A stretch of 64,000 bases of DNA from Mycobacterium sp. E2733 (GCF_001667585.1 NZ_LZJZ01000092.1:1-64000); one strand, 5' to 3'. Positions 35,405-44,222 are shown, numbered from the stretch's first letter. A program made the numbers and translations. Notes: a model not told the origin generated them from the sequence alone.

Positions 35405-36502
35405 ATGCGGCCTGAGCCTCGGATGCCCGAATCGAGCGTTGTGGTTCGGCCGGAGCCCGTTTACACCCAGTCGTCGCGGCTGCAGGCCGCCGGATTGGGC
35501 CCGGCCATCGCGTTGTTCGAGCGGGCCGCCGAGCAGGTGTCGCTGCCCAAGGCCCCGCAGCCCATCGTCATCGCCGACTACGGCGCCGCCAACGGGCACA
35601 ATTCGCTCAAGCCGATGTCGGCGGCGATCGCGATCCTGCGTCGCCGCACCCGGCACGACCACGCAATCCTGGTGGCGCACACCGACATTCCGGACAATGA
35701 CTTCTCGGCGCTGTTTCACACCTTGGCCGACGACCCCGAGAGCTACCTGCACCTGGATTCGGCGACGTTCGCATCGTCGATCGGCCGTTCGTTCTACGAC
35801 CAGATCGTGCCGTCCAAGACGGTCAACCTGGGCTGGTCGTCGTGGGCGGCGCAGTGGCTGAGCACTACGCCCGCCGAGGTGCACGACCACCTGCACATCT
35901 CCTACAGCCACGACGACACGGCCCGCGCGGCATACGCCGAGCAGGCGGCCCTGGACTGGCACAACTTCGTGGCGTTCCGGGGCCGCGAACTGGCCCCCGA
36001 CGGGCGACTGGTGGTCATGACGATCGCCCTCGACCAGGACGGCACATCCGGGTTCCCGACGCTGCTCGACGCGATGCTCGCGGCGCTGCGTGACCAGGTC
36101 CGCGACGGCCTGCTGCGCCAGGAGGAGGTGCGGCGGATGACCATTCCCACAATTGCCCGTAGCGAGAAGGACTTTCGCGCGCCGTTTGCGCCCAGCGGGC
36201 GCTTCGAAGGCCTGACCATCGACCATCTCGAGACGTTCAACGCCGAGGATCGATTCTGGGTTCGATTCCAGGCGGACCGGGACGCCGAGGCGTTCGGGGC
36301 GCAGTGGGCGGCCTTCGCCCGCGCGGCGCTGTTCCCCGCGCTGCTGCGCGGGCTGGACGACGGGGTGCGCGACGCGCGGGCCGGGAAATTCGTCGACCAC
36401 CTTCAGGGCGCGGTCGCGGCGCGGCTGTCAAGCGCCCCCGAGCCGATGCGGATTCCGCTGGCGCTCGTCGAACTGGTCAAACGCGAACGATCCCGCTCCT
36501 GA
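35405..36502 (+). CDS. SABATH-type carboxyl methyltransferase
   Basis: This 365-residue protein resembles the salicylate/farnesoate carboxyl methyltransferase family. The SAM-binding loop is IADYGAANGHNSLKPM, followed by LVAHTDIPDNDFSALFHTL and a late aromatic pocket with NLGWSSWAAQWLS. Such enzymes methylate small carboxylates to esters. I recall no equivalent between Rv2263 and Rv2264c in M. tuberculosis, so this is an accessory gene. It probably shares the SDR transcript. The substrate is unknown. Confidence 0.78.
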   Translation: MRPEPRMPESSVVVRPEPVYTQSSRLQAAGLGPAIALFERAAEQVSLPKAPQPIVIADYGAANGHNSLKPMSAAIAILRRRTRHDHAILVAHTDIPDNDFSALFHTLADDPESYLHLDSATFASSIGRSFYDQIVPSKTVNLGWSSWAAQWLSTTPAEVHDHLHISYSHDDTARAAYAEQAALDWHNFVAFRGRELAPDGRLVVMTIALDQDGTSGFPTLLDAMLAALRDQVRDGLLRQEEVRRMTIPTIARSEKDFRAPFAPSGRFEGLTIDHLETFNAEDRFWVRFQADRDAEAFGAQWAAFARAALFPALLRGLDDGVRDARAGKFVDHLQGAVAARLSSAPEPMRIPLALVELVKRERSRS

Positions 36503-36572
36503 GAGTTTCGACACAGCGCAGCAACGGGTAACCCCTCAAAATCGCGACCTGCGATTGCGAGGGGGTAAGTGC

Positions 36573-36956
36573 ATGAGCGTGCAGGACGATAAGTCGGCCG
36601 AAGAACCCGGTCAGGAACGCGATCAGGACACCGATCAAAAGCTGACGGAAAAGCCGGAGCCGGACGAGGACGACAAAAAGAAAGCCTCCGAAATGATGGA
36701 GGCTTACAAAGAGAAGCCCACCATCGTGCTGCCCGGCACCGGTGGCAGCGTTTCGGGCACCGCGGTCAACGACTGGTTGGACGACGACGGCAATCCCAGG
36801 CACGAAGTCCCCGAGAATGCCGGTTCCGGTGACCAAGCCCAGGCCGACGAGGGCCGCGACGAGCAGGCTCTGAAGGAGCAGATCGAGAAGGACAAGGCCC
36901 TGAACGAGAAGCTCCGAGAGGCCGCGACCGCGGAGAACAAGGGCGAAAAGGACTGA
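36573..36956 (+). CDS. Small acidic, probably disordered protein
   Basis: This 127-residue hydrophilic protein is rich in Asp, Glu, Lys and Gln and has almost no hydrophobic core except a short TIVLPGTGGSVSGTAVNDW segment in the middle. The C-terminal third is likely a charged helix. It has no signal or membrane segment. ATG 36573 follows GGGGGTAAG. It converges on the Hsp70-like gene one base away. I do not recognise a family; hydrophilin-like behaviour is a guess. Confidence 0.65.
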   Translation: MSVQDDKSAEEPGQERDQDTDQKLTEKPEPDEDDKKKASEMMEAYKEKPTIVLPGTGGSVSGTAVNDWLDDDGNPRHEVPENAGSGDQAQADEGRDEQALKEQIEKDKALNEKLREAATAENKGEKD

Positions 36957-36957
36957 C

Positions 36958-38697
36958 CTATCGGGTCGTTCCCAGCTGAGGACCCAATTGGGGGATGCCG
37001 CTGATGCCCAAGTCGCCCCCGATCCCCTGAATGATCTCGTTGATCCGGTCCAGCCCCGGGATGGGTTCGTTGAGGCCGGGCACCGGCGGGATGGGCGGTA
37101 CCTGCGGGATCGCCGGACGCCCGGGTGCGGCCGCCAGAGGCGGCGCATGCTGCGGTTTCGCCGGCGGGTTGCTGGTGGACGGCGTCTCGGTGTTGGCGGG
37201 CGGGTTGGTGTCCGTGGTCGACGGCGCGGGTGCCTCCACCCTGGGTGGGCGCGGCTGTGCCGTCGCCGGGTTGGCCGGCGGCGCCGGTGCCGGGCTGCTG
37301 GTCACGCCCGGGGCCGGGGTCGTCGCCGAGTTGTTCGCCGAGGTCAGCCCGATCGTCACCGCCGTCCCGATGAGCGCCACCCCCGCCGCGGCGCCGACGA
37401 TCGCCGCCAGCACCGGCAGCCGAAACAGGCGGCGCTTACGCTCCTCGCTCGCGGACTCGGCGGCGGGTTCCTCGGCGGCGGGCGCCGCCTGCGATTGGTT
37501 GCCGGTCTGCGACCAGGCCTGGACGGGCGCGGCGCCGGCGGTCGGCCAGGCGGGCGCCGCCTGCGCCGTCGCGGTCGCCTCGGGTGGGCGGGTGGTCGGG
37601 AGGGCCCGCGCCGTCGCCGTGGCGGGGGCGGTCGGCGCCGACGCCGTCGCGGCGCTCTCGACCGGCCCGTGCGCCGCCCGCAACGCGGCGCCGGTGGCCG
37701 CCGTCAACTGCGGGCGCGGCGTGGTGATGACCGGGACGCGGAAGTACTGCGACAGCGTGGTGGTGATCGCGGGGACGTTCGCTCCGCCGCCGGCGGATAC
37801 CACGGCGACCAGGTCTTGAATTCCGTTGCGCGCCAACGCGTTTTCCAGCACTGCGACGAACCTGTCCAGCGGGGTGCGGATGGCCTCGTCAAGCTCGTCG
37901 CGGGTGACCCGCACTTCGCCGGTCAGCCCGTCGGTCAGCGTGGTCGCTGTGGTCGACGACAGCTCCTCCTTGGCGCTTCGGCAGGAGGTGCGCAGCCGGC
38001 TCAGCGAGCCGATCGCCACCGTGCCCGCCGGGTCGAAGGCCGCGGTGCTCGGCATGTTGGAGATGACGGCGCTCAGCAGCGCCTGATCGATCAGGTCGCC
38101 GGAAAAATCGTGCAGCCGCAGGGTCGGGGCCAGCGCCTGATAGTCACCGTCGGCGCGCATGAAGGTGATGCTGGTGCCGGTGCCGCCGAAGTCGCACACC
38201 GCGACGGTTCCCGTGCGCGGTATGCCGGGCGTGGTGCGCACGGCGAGCAGGCTCGCCGCGGCGTCGGGAATCAGCACCAGCGGCCGCGCCCGGTTGGACC
38301 ATTCGGCCACCGAACTCAGCGCGGTGCCCACCGAGTCGACGGCCGGGGATGGCCAGTGGGCGGGATAGGTCACGGCGACGCTCTCGGGCAGGGCCCGTCC
38401 CCCGGTTACGGTGTAGGCCAGCGCGCGCATCGCGTCGGCGATCAGTTCCTCGCTTCGGTGTACCGAGCCGTCGGCCGCCACGACGCCCCGGGGGTCGGAG
38501 ATGCGATTCACGAACCCGGTGATCACCAGGCCCGGCTGGTTGAGCCGCGGGTTTTCCGCGGGGATGCCGACTTCCGGCGCGCGCTCCGGGTAGAGCGTCA
38601 GGACGGGTTTGCGGGTGACGGCCTGGTCGGCGGCGATCGCCGCGAGGTTGGTCTTGCCGATCGACAGGCCCAGCGCGGTCCCAGCTCCATTGGCCAT
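36958..38697 (-). CDS. Actin/Hsp70-fold membrane protein with proline-rich tail
   Basis: This 579-residue protein matches Rv2264c. The N-terminal 350 residues look like an Hsp70-type ATPase: LGLSIGKTNLAAIAAD as phosphate 1, AVCDFGGTGTSITFM as phosphate 2 and VVSAGGGANVPAI as the adenosine loop. An Ala/Thr linker, one membrane helix (about 430-455, LPVLAAIVGAAAGVALIGTAV) and a proline-rich outer tail follow. The layout links a cytoplasmic ATPase to the cell wall. Function unknown. The start is ATG 38697. Confidence 0.82.
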   Translation of the reverse strand: MANGAGTALGLSIGKTNLAAIAADQAVTRKPVLTLYPERAPEVGIPAENPRLNQPGLVITGFVNRISDPRGVVAADGSVHRSEELIADAMRALAYTVTGGRALPESVAVTYPAHWPSPAVDSVGTALSSVAEWSNRARPLVLIPDAAASLLAVRTTPGIPRTGTVAVCDFGGTGTSITFMRADGDYQALAPTLRLHDFSGDLIDQALLSAVISNMPSTAAFDPAGTVAIGSLSRLRTSCRSAKEELSSTTATTLTDGLTGEVRVTRDELDEAIRTPLDRFVAVLENALARNGIQDLVAVVSAGGGANVPAITTTLSQYFRVPVITTPRPQLTAATGAALRAAHGPVESAATASAPTAPATATARALPTTRPPEATATAQAAPAWPTAGAAPVQAWSQTGNQSQAAPAAEEPAAESASEERKRRLFRLPVLAAIVGAAAGVALIGTAVTIGLTSANNSATTPAPGVTSSPAPAPPANPATAQPRPPRVEAPAPSTTDTNPPANTETPSTSNPPAKPQHAPPLAAAPGRPAIPQVPPIPPVPGLNEPIPGLDRINEIIQGIGGDLGISGIPQLGPQLGTTR

Positions 38698-38803
38698 ATG
38701 TCCCAACCCCAACTTCAGCAACTCGCAAACCAGGCTAGCCGTTATTGTGGCGGCGAAACCTGTACCGGGTCTCTGCCGCACCTATGTGCCGGCTGTGCGC
38801 CGG

Positions 38804-39889
38804 TCACCGGATGTTGCCCGCCCCGGCGATCAGGGGCAGATCGAGCGGCGTGACCCAGCCCGGACGCAGCTCGTTGACGGCCGGCACGGCGTTCAGCGCC
38901 CGCATCCCGGTCGCCAGGCATCCGGCCGTCGCCGCGTCGCGGCCCGAGCCGTCGGTGAACCGGAACGCCGTCTCCTGGAAGATGCTCGGCGTCCCCTCGA
39001 TCTCCACCCGGTAGACATCGTTGTCGTGGCCGGACGGCCAGTCGGGGGCGGCGTCGAGGCCGATGCGGTTGACGTGTTCGAGCTGAATCCTCGTCTCGCC
39101 CTTGTAGATTCCGTTGATGGTGAACCGGACGGCCGCGACGTGCCCGGGTTTGATGACGCCCTTGACGGTGTTGCGCTCGGTCGGCGTCGCCCATTTGTCC
39201 CAGGTGGTGGTGATCTCGTCGAGCATGATGCCGGCCGCATGGGCGATCATCGGGACGGTGGCGCCCCACGCGAAGATCAGCATGTTCGAGTCTTCAAGCA
39301 ACGGGCTGTATTCGGGCTCGCGGCCGATGCCCATCTCGACTTCGTAATCGCCCTCGTAGTTGGTGTAGTCCAGCAGTTCGGAGGCCCGCACCCGGCGCAC
39401 CTCCGAGCACAGGCCCATCAGCGTCATGGGGAACAGGTCGTTCGCGAATCCGGGGTCGATGCCGGTAGTGAAGCAGGACGACTCCCCCAGCTCGCATGCT
39501 TCGGTGATGGGCGCGATCCACTGCGGCGGGTTGAGGTACATGGTCGGCCACACCCACGGCGTCATCGCCGTCGAGCACACGTCGATGCCGGCCCGCAGGA
39601 AGCGGGTGATCAGCGCGATGTTCTCCTTGGCGTGCATCGCGGTCGGGCCGTAGTGCACCAGCGCGTCGGGCTTCAGCGCGATCAGGGCGTCGACGTCGTC
39701 GGTGGCGATGATGCCCGTCGGCTCGGGCAGCTCGCAGATGTCTCCGACGTCGCGCCCGACCTTGTCGGGGTTGCTGACGCCGACGCCCACCAACTCGAAC
39801 AGCGGATGTTTGACGATTTCGGCGATCACCATCTTGCCGACGAAGCCGGTGCCCCAGACCACCACACGCTTTGAGCCGTGTTCCGACAT
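38804..39889 (-). CDS. Dihydrodipicolinate-reductase-like NAD(P) oxidoreductase
   Basis: This 361-residue protein has an N-terminal Rossmann motif VVVWGTGFVGKMVIAEIV and a DapB-like domain. Similar actinobacterial proteins are annotated as NAD(P)H-dependent amine or diaminopentanoate dehydrogenases. The conserved GIDPGFANDLFPM loop probably lines the active site. I chose ATG 39889 because GGAAAG sits seven bases upstream; GTG 39895 leaves no room for it. No lysine pathway genes are nearby. The substrate is unknown. Confidence 0.78.
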   Translation of the reverse strand: MSEHGSKRVVVWGTGFVGKMVIAEIVKHPLFELVGVGVSNPDKVGRDVGDICELPEPTGIIATDDVDALIALKPDALVHYGPTAMHAKENIALITRFLRAGIDVCSTAMTPWVWPTMYLNPPQWIAPITEACELGESSCFTTGIDPGFANDLFPMTLMGLCSEVRRVRASELLDYTNYEGDYEVEMGIGREPEYSPLLEDSNMLIFAWGATVPMIAHAAGIMLDEITTTWDKWATPTERNTVKGVIKPGHVAAVRFTINGIYKGETRIQLEHVNRIGLDAAPDWPSGHDNDVYRVEIEGTPSIFQETAFRFTDGSGRDAATAGCLATGMRALNAVPAVNELRPGWVTPLDLPLIAGAGNIR

Positions 39890-39978
39890 ACTCACCTTTC
39901 CTTCGCCCCCGTGGGACTCACACTAGAACGGCTTTCGTTAGGGCGGAAAGCTTCCGTAGCACCGCGCGTGGTGACACG

Positions 39979-40329
39979 ATGCAAATCATGACCAAGCATG
40001 TGCGCGGGCTTTCGATCCTGTTCGCCGTGGGTGTCGGTTGCGCAGGGATGGTTCCCGGCGTGGCCCACGCGATCCCCCAGATGCCCAAGGCCCGTTACGA
40101 GGTGACGGGCGCCGGCGTCGCGCAGTACATCGTGTATCAAACCGACACCGGTCAGCTGCATCAGGTGAATGCGCCGCTGCCGTGGTCGACGGAATTCACT
40201 TCCTTTGGGGGCCAGGTGTTCGTGATCAGCGCACAGGGGGTGGGCCCCATCCGCTGCCGGATCCTGCTCGACGGCAACGTGGTCGCCGACGCGCAATCGG
40301 CCGCCGGCAGGACCGTCTGTGCGCACTAG
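39979..40329 (+). CDS. Secreted MmpS-like protein
   Basis: This 116-residue exported protein has a signal peptide (about 1-31, cleaved after VAHA) and one small beta domain. The pattern YEVTGAGVAQYIVYQTDTGQLHQVNAPLPW and the end CRILLDGNVV match the soluble part of MmpS accessory proteins. Two cysteines may form a disulfide. No MmpL is adjacent. It could be a free periplasmic MmpS paralogue. ATG 39988 is an alternative start. Confidence 0.75.
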   Translation: MQIMTKHVRGLSILFAVGVGCAGMVPGVAHAIPQMPKARYEVTGAGVAQYIVYQTDTGQLHQVNAPLPWSTEFTSFGGQVFVISAQGVGPIRCRILLDGNVVADAQSAAGRTVCAH

Positions 40330-40350
40330 CGGTTTCGTAGGAGGTAACCG

Positions 40351-41649
40351 GTGAGTCTCAAGACAGGTATCGCGACGCGAACCAACGGGGCGCCACCGCC
40401 TGAGGTGCCCCTCTCCGAGATCCACCTCGATTCGCTGGACTTCTGGGGTCTCGACGACGACTTCCGCGACGGCGCCTTCGCGACCCTGCGCCGCGAGGCC
40501 CCGCTGTCGTTCTGGCCCGCGATCGAGATGGAGGGATTCGAGGCGGGCGAGGGCTATTGGTCGCTCACCAAGCACGACGACGTTCACTTCGCCAGCCGTC
40601 ATCCGGAGATTTTCAGCAGCACGCCGAACATCACCGTCAACGACAACGCGCCCGAGATCGCCGAATACTTCGGCTCGATGATCGTCCTGGACGATCCGCG
40701 GCACCAGCGGCTGCGCTCGATCGTCAGCCGGGCGTTCACCCCGAAGGTGGTGGCGCGCATCGAGGCGTCGGTGCGCGAGCGCGCCCGCCGGCTGGTGGCG
40801 TCGCTGATCGCCAACCACCCCAACGGGGAGGCCGATCTGGTCACCGAGCTCGCCGGGCCGCTGCCCCTGCAGATCATCTGCGACATGATGGGCATCCCCG
40901 AGGCGGACCATCAGCGAATCTTTCACTGGACCAACGTGATTCTCGGGTTCGGCGATCCCGACCTGACGACCGACTTCGACGAATTCCTCAAGATCTCGAT
41001 GGACATCGGGGCGTACGCGACCGCGCTCGCCGAGGACCGGCGCGTCAACCACCACGACGACCTGACCACCAGCCTGGTCGAGGCCGAGGTGGACGGCGAA
41101 CGGCTGACGTCGGCGGAGATCGCGTCGTTCTTCATCCTGCTGGTGGTGGCCGGCAACGAGACGACGCGCAACGCGATCAGCCACGGCGTGCTGGCCCTGT
41201 CCCGCTACCCCGACGAGCGGGACAAGTGGTGGGCCAACTTCGACCGGCTGGCGCCCACGGCCGTCGAAGAGATCGTGCGATGGGCCTCGCCGGTCGTCTA
41301 CATGCGGCGGACCCTGACCCGCGACTTTAAGCTCAGCGGCACCAAGTTGGCCGAGGGCGACAAGGCCGTGCTGTGGTACAACTCGGCCAACCGCGACGAG
41401 TCAAAGTTCGCCAACCCCTGGCTGTTCGACGTGGCGCGCACCCCCAACCCGCATTTCGGGTTCGGTGGCGGCGGGGCGCATTTCTGCCTGGGCGCCAACC
41501 TCGCCCGGCGCGAGATCCGGGTGGTCTTCGATGAGTTGCGCCGCGAGATACCCGACATCGTCGCGACCGACGAACCCGCGCGGCTGCTGTCGCAGTTCAT
41601 TCACGGCATCAAGGCCCTGCCGGTCGCCTGGACCCCGCCGCGGGGGTAG
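40351..41649 (+). CDS. cyp124: Cytochrome P450 CYP124, lipid omega-hydroxylase
   Basis: This 432-residue P450 aligns from end to end with Rv2266 (CYP124A1), which omega-hydroxylates methyl-branched lipids and cholesterol side chains. The haem loop is FGFGGGGAHFCLGANLAR, the I-helix acid-alcohol pair is VVAGNETT, and ExxR is EEIVR. ATG/GTG 40351 with AGGAGG nine bases upstream. It is 21 bases after the MmpS-like gene, so perhaps co-transcribed. No ferredoxin is adjacent. Confidence 0.93.
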   Translation: MSLKTGIATRTNGAPPPEVPLSEIHLDSLDFWGLDDDFRDGAFATLRREAPLSFWPAIEMEGFEAGEGYWSLTKHDDVHFASRHPEIFSSTPNITVNDNAPEIAEYFGSMIVLDDPRHQRLRSIVSRAFTPKVVARIEASVRERARRLVASLIANHPNGEADLVTELAGPLPLQIICDMMGIPEADHQRIFHWTNVILGFGDPDLTTDFDEFLKISMDIGAYATALAEDRRVNHHDDLTTSLVEAEVDGERLTSAEIASFFILLVVAGNETTRNAISHGVLALSRYPDERDKWWANFDRLAPTAVEEIVRWASPVVYMRRTLTRDFKLSGTKLAEGDKAVLWYNSANRDESKFANPWLFDVARTPNPHFGFGGGGAHFCLGANLARREIRVVFDELRREIPDIVATDEPARLLSQFIHGIKALPVAWTPPRG

Positions 41650-41662
41650 CGCGCCTCCTTCC

Positions 41663-41722
41663 GCGAGCAGACACAAACTCGCACTGGACCGCCCACTTTT
41701 ATGGGAGTTTGCGTCTGCTCGC
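41663..41722. terminator. Third GAGCAGACACAAA hairpin, after cyp124
   Basis: GCGAGCAGACACAAACTC at 41663-41680 pairs with 41705-41722, with one mismatch. It lies 14 bases after the cyp124 stop and shares the CGAGCAGACACAAA core with the hairpins at 20442 and 21449. It is likely a terminator for cyp124. Confidence 0.78.
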
Positions 41723-41742
41723 CGGGGTTTATGGTTACCGGC

Positions 41743-42282
41743 ATGACTATTCCCGCGTTCCCGCCCGCGGAGGTGCTGGCCGCCCGGGAGAAGCTCGTGC
41801 TCGACCATTTCCACGACGAGGTCCGCCAGGACTGGGACGACGTGCTGGCGACCTTTCCGCATCCGCGCTACGAGCTGGTCCCGCAGATGATCGTGCACGA
41901 CGGCGACACGGCGGTGCGCGGCTACTACGCCTACACGCGGACCGCGTTTCCCGACCAGGACCACGAGATCATTGCGCTGCGGCACAGCGCCGACGCGGTG
42001 ATCGTCGAGTTCTGGTTGATGGGCACCCATCTCGGTTACCTGGGCAAGGTGCCGCCCACCGGCAGCCGGTTCCGGGTCCGCATGACCGCTTACTTCGTGT
42101 TTGACGACACCGAAACGCTTGTCTGCGAACGCATTTACTTCGACACGCTGACCATGATCAAACAGCTCCTCGACGGCCTGGACATGAAGAAGCCGGCGAA
42201 CTGGCTGCTGGCCGCGCGCTGCGCGCGGGGATTCCTGTCGATGTCCTCGGAAAAGCCCGACCCGGCGCTGACGGGTGCCTAA
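41743..42282 (+). CDS. SnoaL-like polyketide cyclase-fold protein
   Basis: This 179-residue protein has the NTF2/SnoaL fold pattern. An N-terminal helix (EKLVLDHFHDEVRQDWDDVLATFPHPRYELVP) is followed by beta strands with EIIALRHSADAVIVEFWLMGTHLG and RFRVRMTAYFVFDDTETLVCERIYFD. Members bind or isomerise small hydrophobic molecules; the substrate is unknown. ATG 41743 was chosen (MTIPAFPP); an ATG six codons earlier overlaps the hairpin region. It may pair functionally with cyp124, but the hairpin separates them. Confidence 0.75.
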   Translation: MTIPAFPPAEVLAAREKLVLDHFHDEVRQDWDDVLATFPHPRYELVPQMIVHDGDTAVRGYYAYTRTAFPDQDHEIIALRHSADAVIVEFWLMGTHLGYLGKVPPTGSRFRVRMTAYFVFDDTETLVCERIYFDTLTMIKQLLDGLDMKKPANWLLAARCARGFLSMSSEKPDPALTGA

Positions 42283-42291
42283 ACTCACTGC

Positions 42292-42732
42292 ATGCGTGGC
42301 CTTTCTGCGTTATGCGGCCTGAGCGCCGCGGCGATGTTGGCTGCCTGCGCCCCCGCCACGGCCGCCCCCACCATCTCGCACACCGTGAAGTGGATCGATC
42401 TACAGGTCGGCGAGTGCGTGGCCGACCTGCCACCGGTCGATCTGAGCCGGGTGACAGTCACCGTCGTGGACTGTGCGACACCGCATTTGGCCGAGGTATA
42501 TCTGCGCGCCCCGATGGCCGTGGACAAAGCCGTCGCCATCGTCGCCAACAAGGACTGCAGCGACGGGTTCGCCCCGTACACCGGCCGATCCGTTCAGGGC
42601 AGCCCGTTTTCGATCACCTACCTGATCGACTCGAATCAGGACCGCACCGGGGCCAATCCCACCCCCAGCACCGTCATCTGCCTGCTGCAGGCGGCCAACG
42701 GGCAGTCGCTGACCGGATCCGCGCACCGCTGA
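42292..42732 (+). CDS. Putative lipoprotein with septum-formation-like domain
   Basis: This 146-residue protein has a signal peptide ending in a lipobox MLAAC (Cys19), predicting membrane anchoring. The mature part (WIDLQVGECVADLPP ... VTVVDCATPHLAEVY ... SDGFAPYTGRS) has the Cys pattern of the actinobacterial septum-formation (PF13845-like) domain. It follows the SnoaL-like gene by nine bases and is probably in the same transcript. Function unknown. Confidence 0.75.
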   Translation: MRGLSALCGLSAAAMLAACAPATAAPTISHTVKWIDLQVGECVADLPPVDLSRVTVTVVDCATPHLAEVYLRAPMAVDKAVAIVANKDCSDGFAPYTGRSVQGSPFSITYLIDSNQDRTGANPTPSTVICLLQAANGQSLTGSAHR

Positions 42733-43431
42733 TCAGCAGCCGAGTTGCCGTGCGAGATCCAGGAAGTCGGACGCGTTGACGTCGAACTCGTCGGAGTAGG
42801 CCACGTCGGCCGCGCCGTCGACGCCGAACTCCAGCGGGCGCGCGACGAACGCGGTCCGGAAGCCCAGCCGGCCCGCCGCGCGGATGTCGTACTTGTGGCT
42901 GGCCACCATCATGATCTCGTCGGCGCTCACGCCCAGGTAAGTCGCGGCCATCCGGTAGATCGCCGGGTCGGGCTTGAACACCCCGGCCATCTCCGCAGCG
43001 AAGACGGCGTCCCACGGCAGGCCCGCGCGCTTGGAGATCTCGATGACCGTCGAGACGTCGGCGTTGGACAGGGTGGCCAGCGTGTAGGCCGTCCGAAGCC
43101 GATCCAGCCCCGGGACCACGTCCGGCCAGGGCTTCAGCCGCCGCCAGGCCAGGGTGAGTTCGTCGCGTTCGGCGTCCGAAAGCGGTACGCCGCAATCGTC
43201 CAGCGCCCGGCGGTACACCGAGTGCACGGACACCCATCCGGTCTGCCGACTCCGGGCGTCCTCCAGGGCGGTGAAGTAGCCTGCGCGCCAACGCCGCACC
43301 ACGTCGGGCCAGTCGACCTCCGGGTGGCGGCCGGCGCTGATCCGCCGCGCCTCGTCGCAGACGGTCGAATGGAAGTCCGTCGCCGTGCCTTGCACGTCGA
43401 ACAACAGCGCCTTGACCACACGCGCCATCAT
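42733..43431 (-). CDS. HAD-family haloacid dehalogenase type II
   Basis: This 232-residue HAD hydrolase has nucleophile motif LLFDVQGTATDF (Asp), second motif TLATLSNADVST, and the later Lys and acidic pair in FKPDPAIYRMAATYLG and MVASHKYDIRAAG. The gene resembles L-2-haloacid dehalogenases, but those activities are often nominal. The usual GT(L/M)xD loop reads GTATD. The tandem ATGATG start at 43431 is seven bases from the divergent DUF202 gene. Confidence 0.83.
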   Translation of the reverse strand: MMARVVKALLFDVQGTATDFHSTVCDEARRISAGRHPEVDWPDVVRRWRAGYFTALEDARSRQTGWVSVHSVYRRALDDCGVPLSDAERDELTLAWRRLKPWPDVVPGLDRLRTAYTLATLSNADVSTVIEISKRAGLPWDAVFAAEMAGVFKPDPAIYRMAATYLGVSADEIMMVASHKYDIRAAGRLGFRTAFVARPLEFGVDGAADVAYSDEFDVNASDFLDLARQLGC

Positions 43432-43437
43432 GCAACG

Positions 43438-43809
43438 ATGTGCCTCGTGGCCGATACCGACTCCGCCGAAGAGCACGAGCCCGACTACCGGCTCACCTTC
43501 GCCAACGAGCGGACGTTCCTGGCCTGGCAGCGCACCGCGCTGGGGCTGCTCGCCGCGGCGGTCGCCCTCGTGCAACTGGTCCCGGAGCTGGGGGTGCCCG
43601 GTGCGCGCCGCGCGCTCGGCGTGGGGCTTGCGCTGCTGGCCATTCTCACCAGCGGGATGGGGCTGCTGCGCTGGCAGCAAGCAGATCGCGCCATGCGCCG
43701 CGGCACCCCCTTGCCCCGCCATCCCTCACCGACCTACCTCGCGGTGGGGTTGACCGTGGTGGGGCTCCTCGCGCTCGCGCTGGTGATCGCCAAGGCGGTC
43801 ATCGGTTGA
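43438..43809 (+). CDS. DUF202 (YidH-like) membrane protein
   Basis: This 123-residue protein has the DUF202 signature RLTFANERTFLAWQRTALGLL and three hydrophobic helices (about 33-53, 58-77, 97-120). The family is an integral membrane protein of unknown function, commonly encoded as tandem pairs. ATG 43438 or GTG 43447. It overlaps the next DUF202 gene by four bases and is divergent from the HAD gene. Confidence 0.82.
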   Translation: MCLVADTDSAEEHEPDYRLTFANERTFLAWQRTALGLLAAAVALVQLVPELGVPGARRALGVGLALLAILTSGMGLLRWQQADRAMRRGTPLPRHPSPTYLAVGLTVVGLLALALVIAKAVIG

Positions 43810-44126
43810 GCGGCTCAACCAACGATCGCGGCAGCCAGGCCGAACGGACGACGCTGGCCTGGACGCGGACGTCTTTCGCGTTCCTGGCGAACGGCGCCCT
43901 GCTGATGATCAAAAACCTGCACGGTTCCGTCGGCCCGGCGGCATTGATCCCCGCCGCGTTGGCCGGCGCCGTGGCACTCGCCACGTTCGTGATCGCCGTG
44001 CGCCGGCAACGCACGCTGCAGCGCCAGCCCCTGCCGGAGCGGCTCACACCCCGGCGCCAGGTGCACACCATCGGGACGGCGGTGCTGGCCCTCATCGCAG
44101 TGACCACCCTCGCCCAACTCAGCTAG
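43806..44126 (+). CDS. Second DUF202 membrane protein
   Basis: This 106-residue paralogue has the same N-terminal signature (QAERTTLAWTRTSFAFLANGALLM) and three helices. The only usable start is TTG 43806, overlapping the stop of the first DUF202 gene (TTGA), indicating coupled translation and probably a heteromeric complex. The SigK promoter begins about 30 bases after its stop. Confidence 0.8.
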   Translation: MSGSTNDRGSQAERTTLAWTRTSFAFLANGALLMIKNLHGSVGPAALIPAALAGAVALATFVIAVRRQRTLQRQPLPERLTPRRQVHTIGTAVLALIAVTTLAQLS

Positions 44127-44155
44127 CTCGGTGCTCGCCCTTACGGCGGAAGAAA

Positions 44156-44184
44156 TCGTCCGCCCGGTCCTGGGCTACGAATCA
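44156..44184 (+). promoter_or_regulatory. SigK-type promoter of sigK-rskA
   Basis: TCGTCC (44156-44161), 16 bases, then CGAATCA (44178-44184). This fits the SigK consensus CCATCC-N16/17-CGAATCA known from M. tuberculosis, with two changes in the -35. It lies 39 bases before ATG 44223, indicating autoregulation. Confidence 0.8.
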
Positions 44185-44222
44185 CCGGAGTGAACAGCTG
44201 CCTGGCGCTAGGCTACCGATCG

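Noticed and set aside
36988..38853. 621-codon plus-strand open frame
   Set aside because: Glycine/arginine-rich shadow of the Hsp70-like gene.
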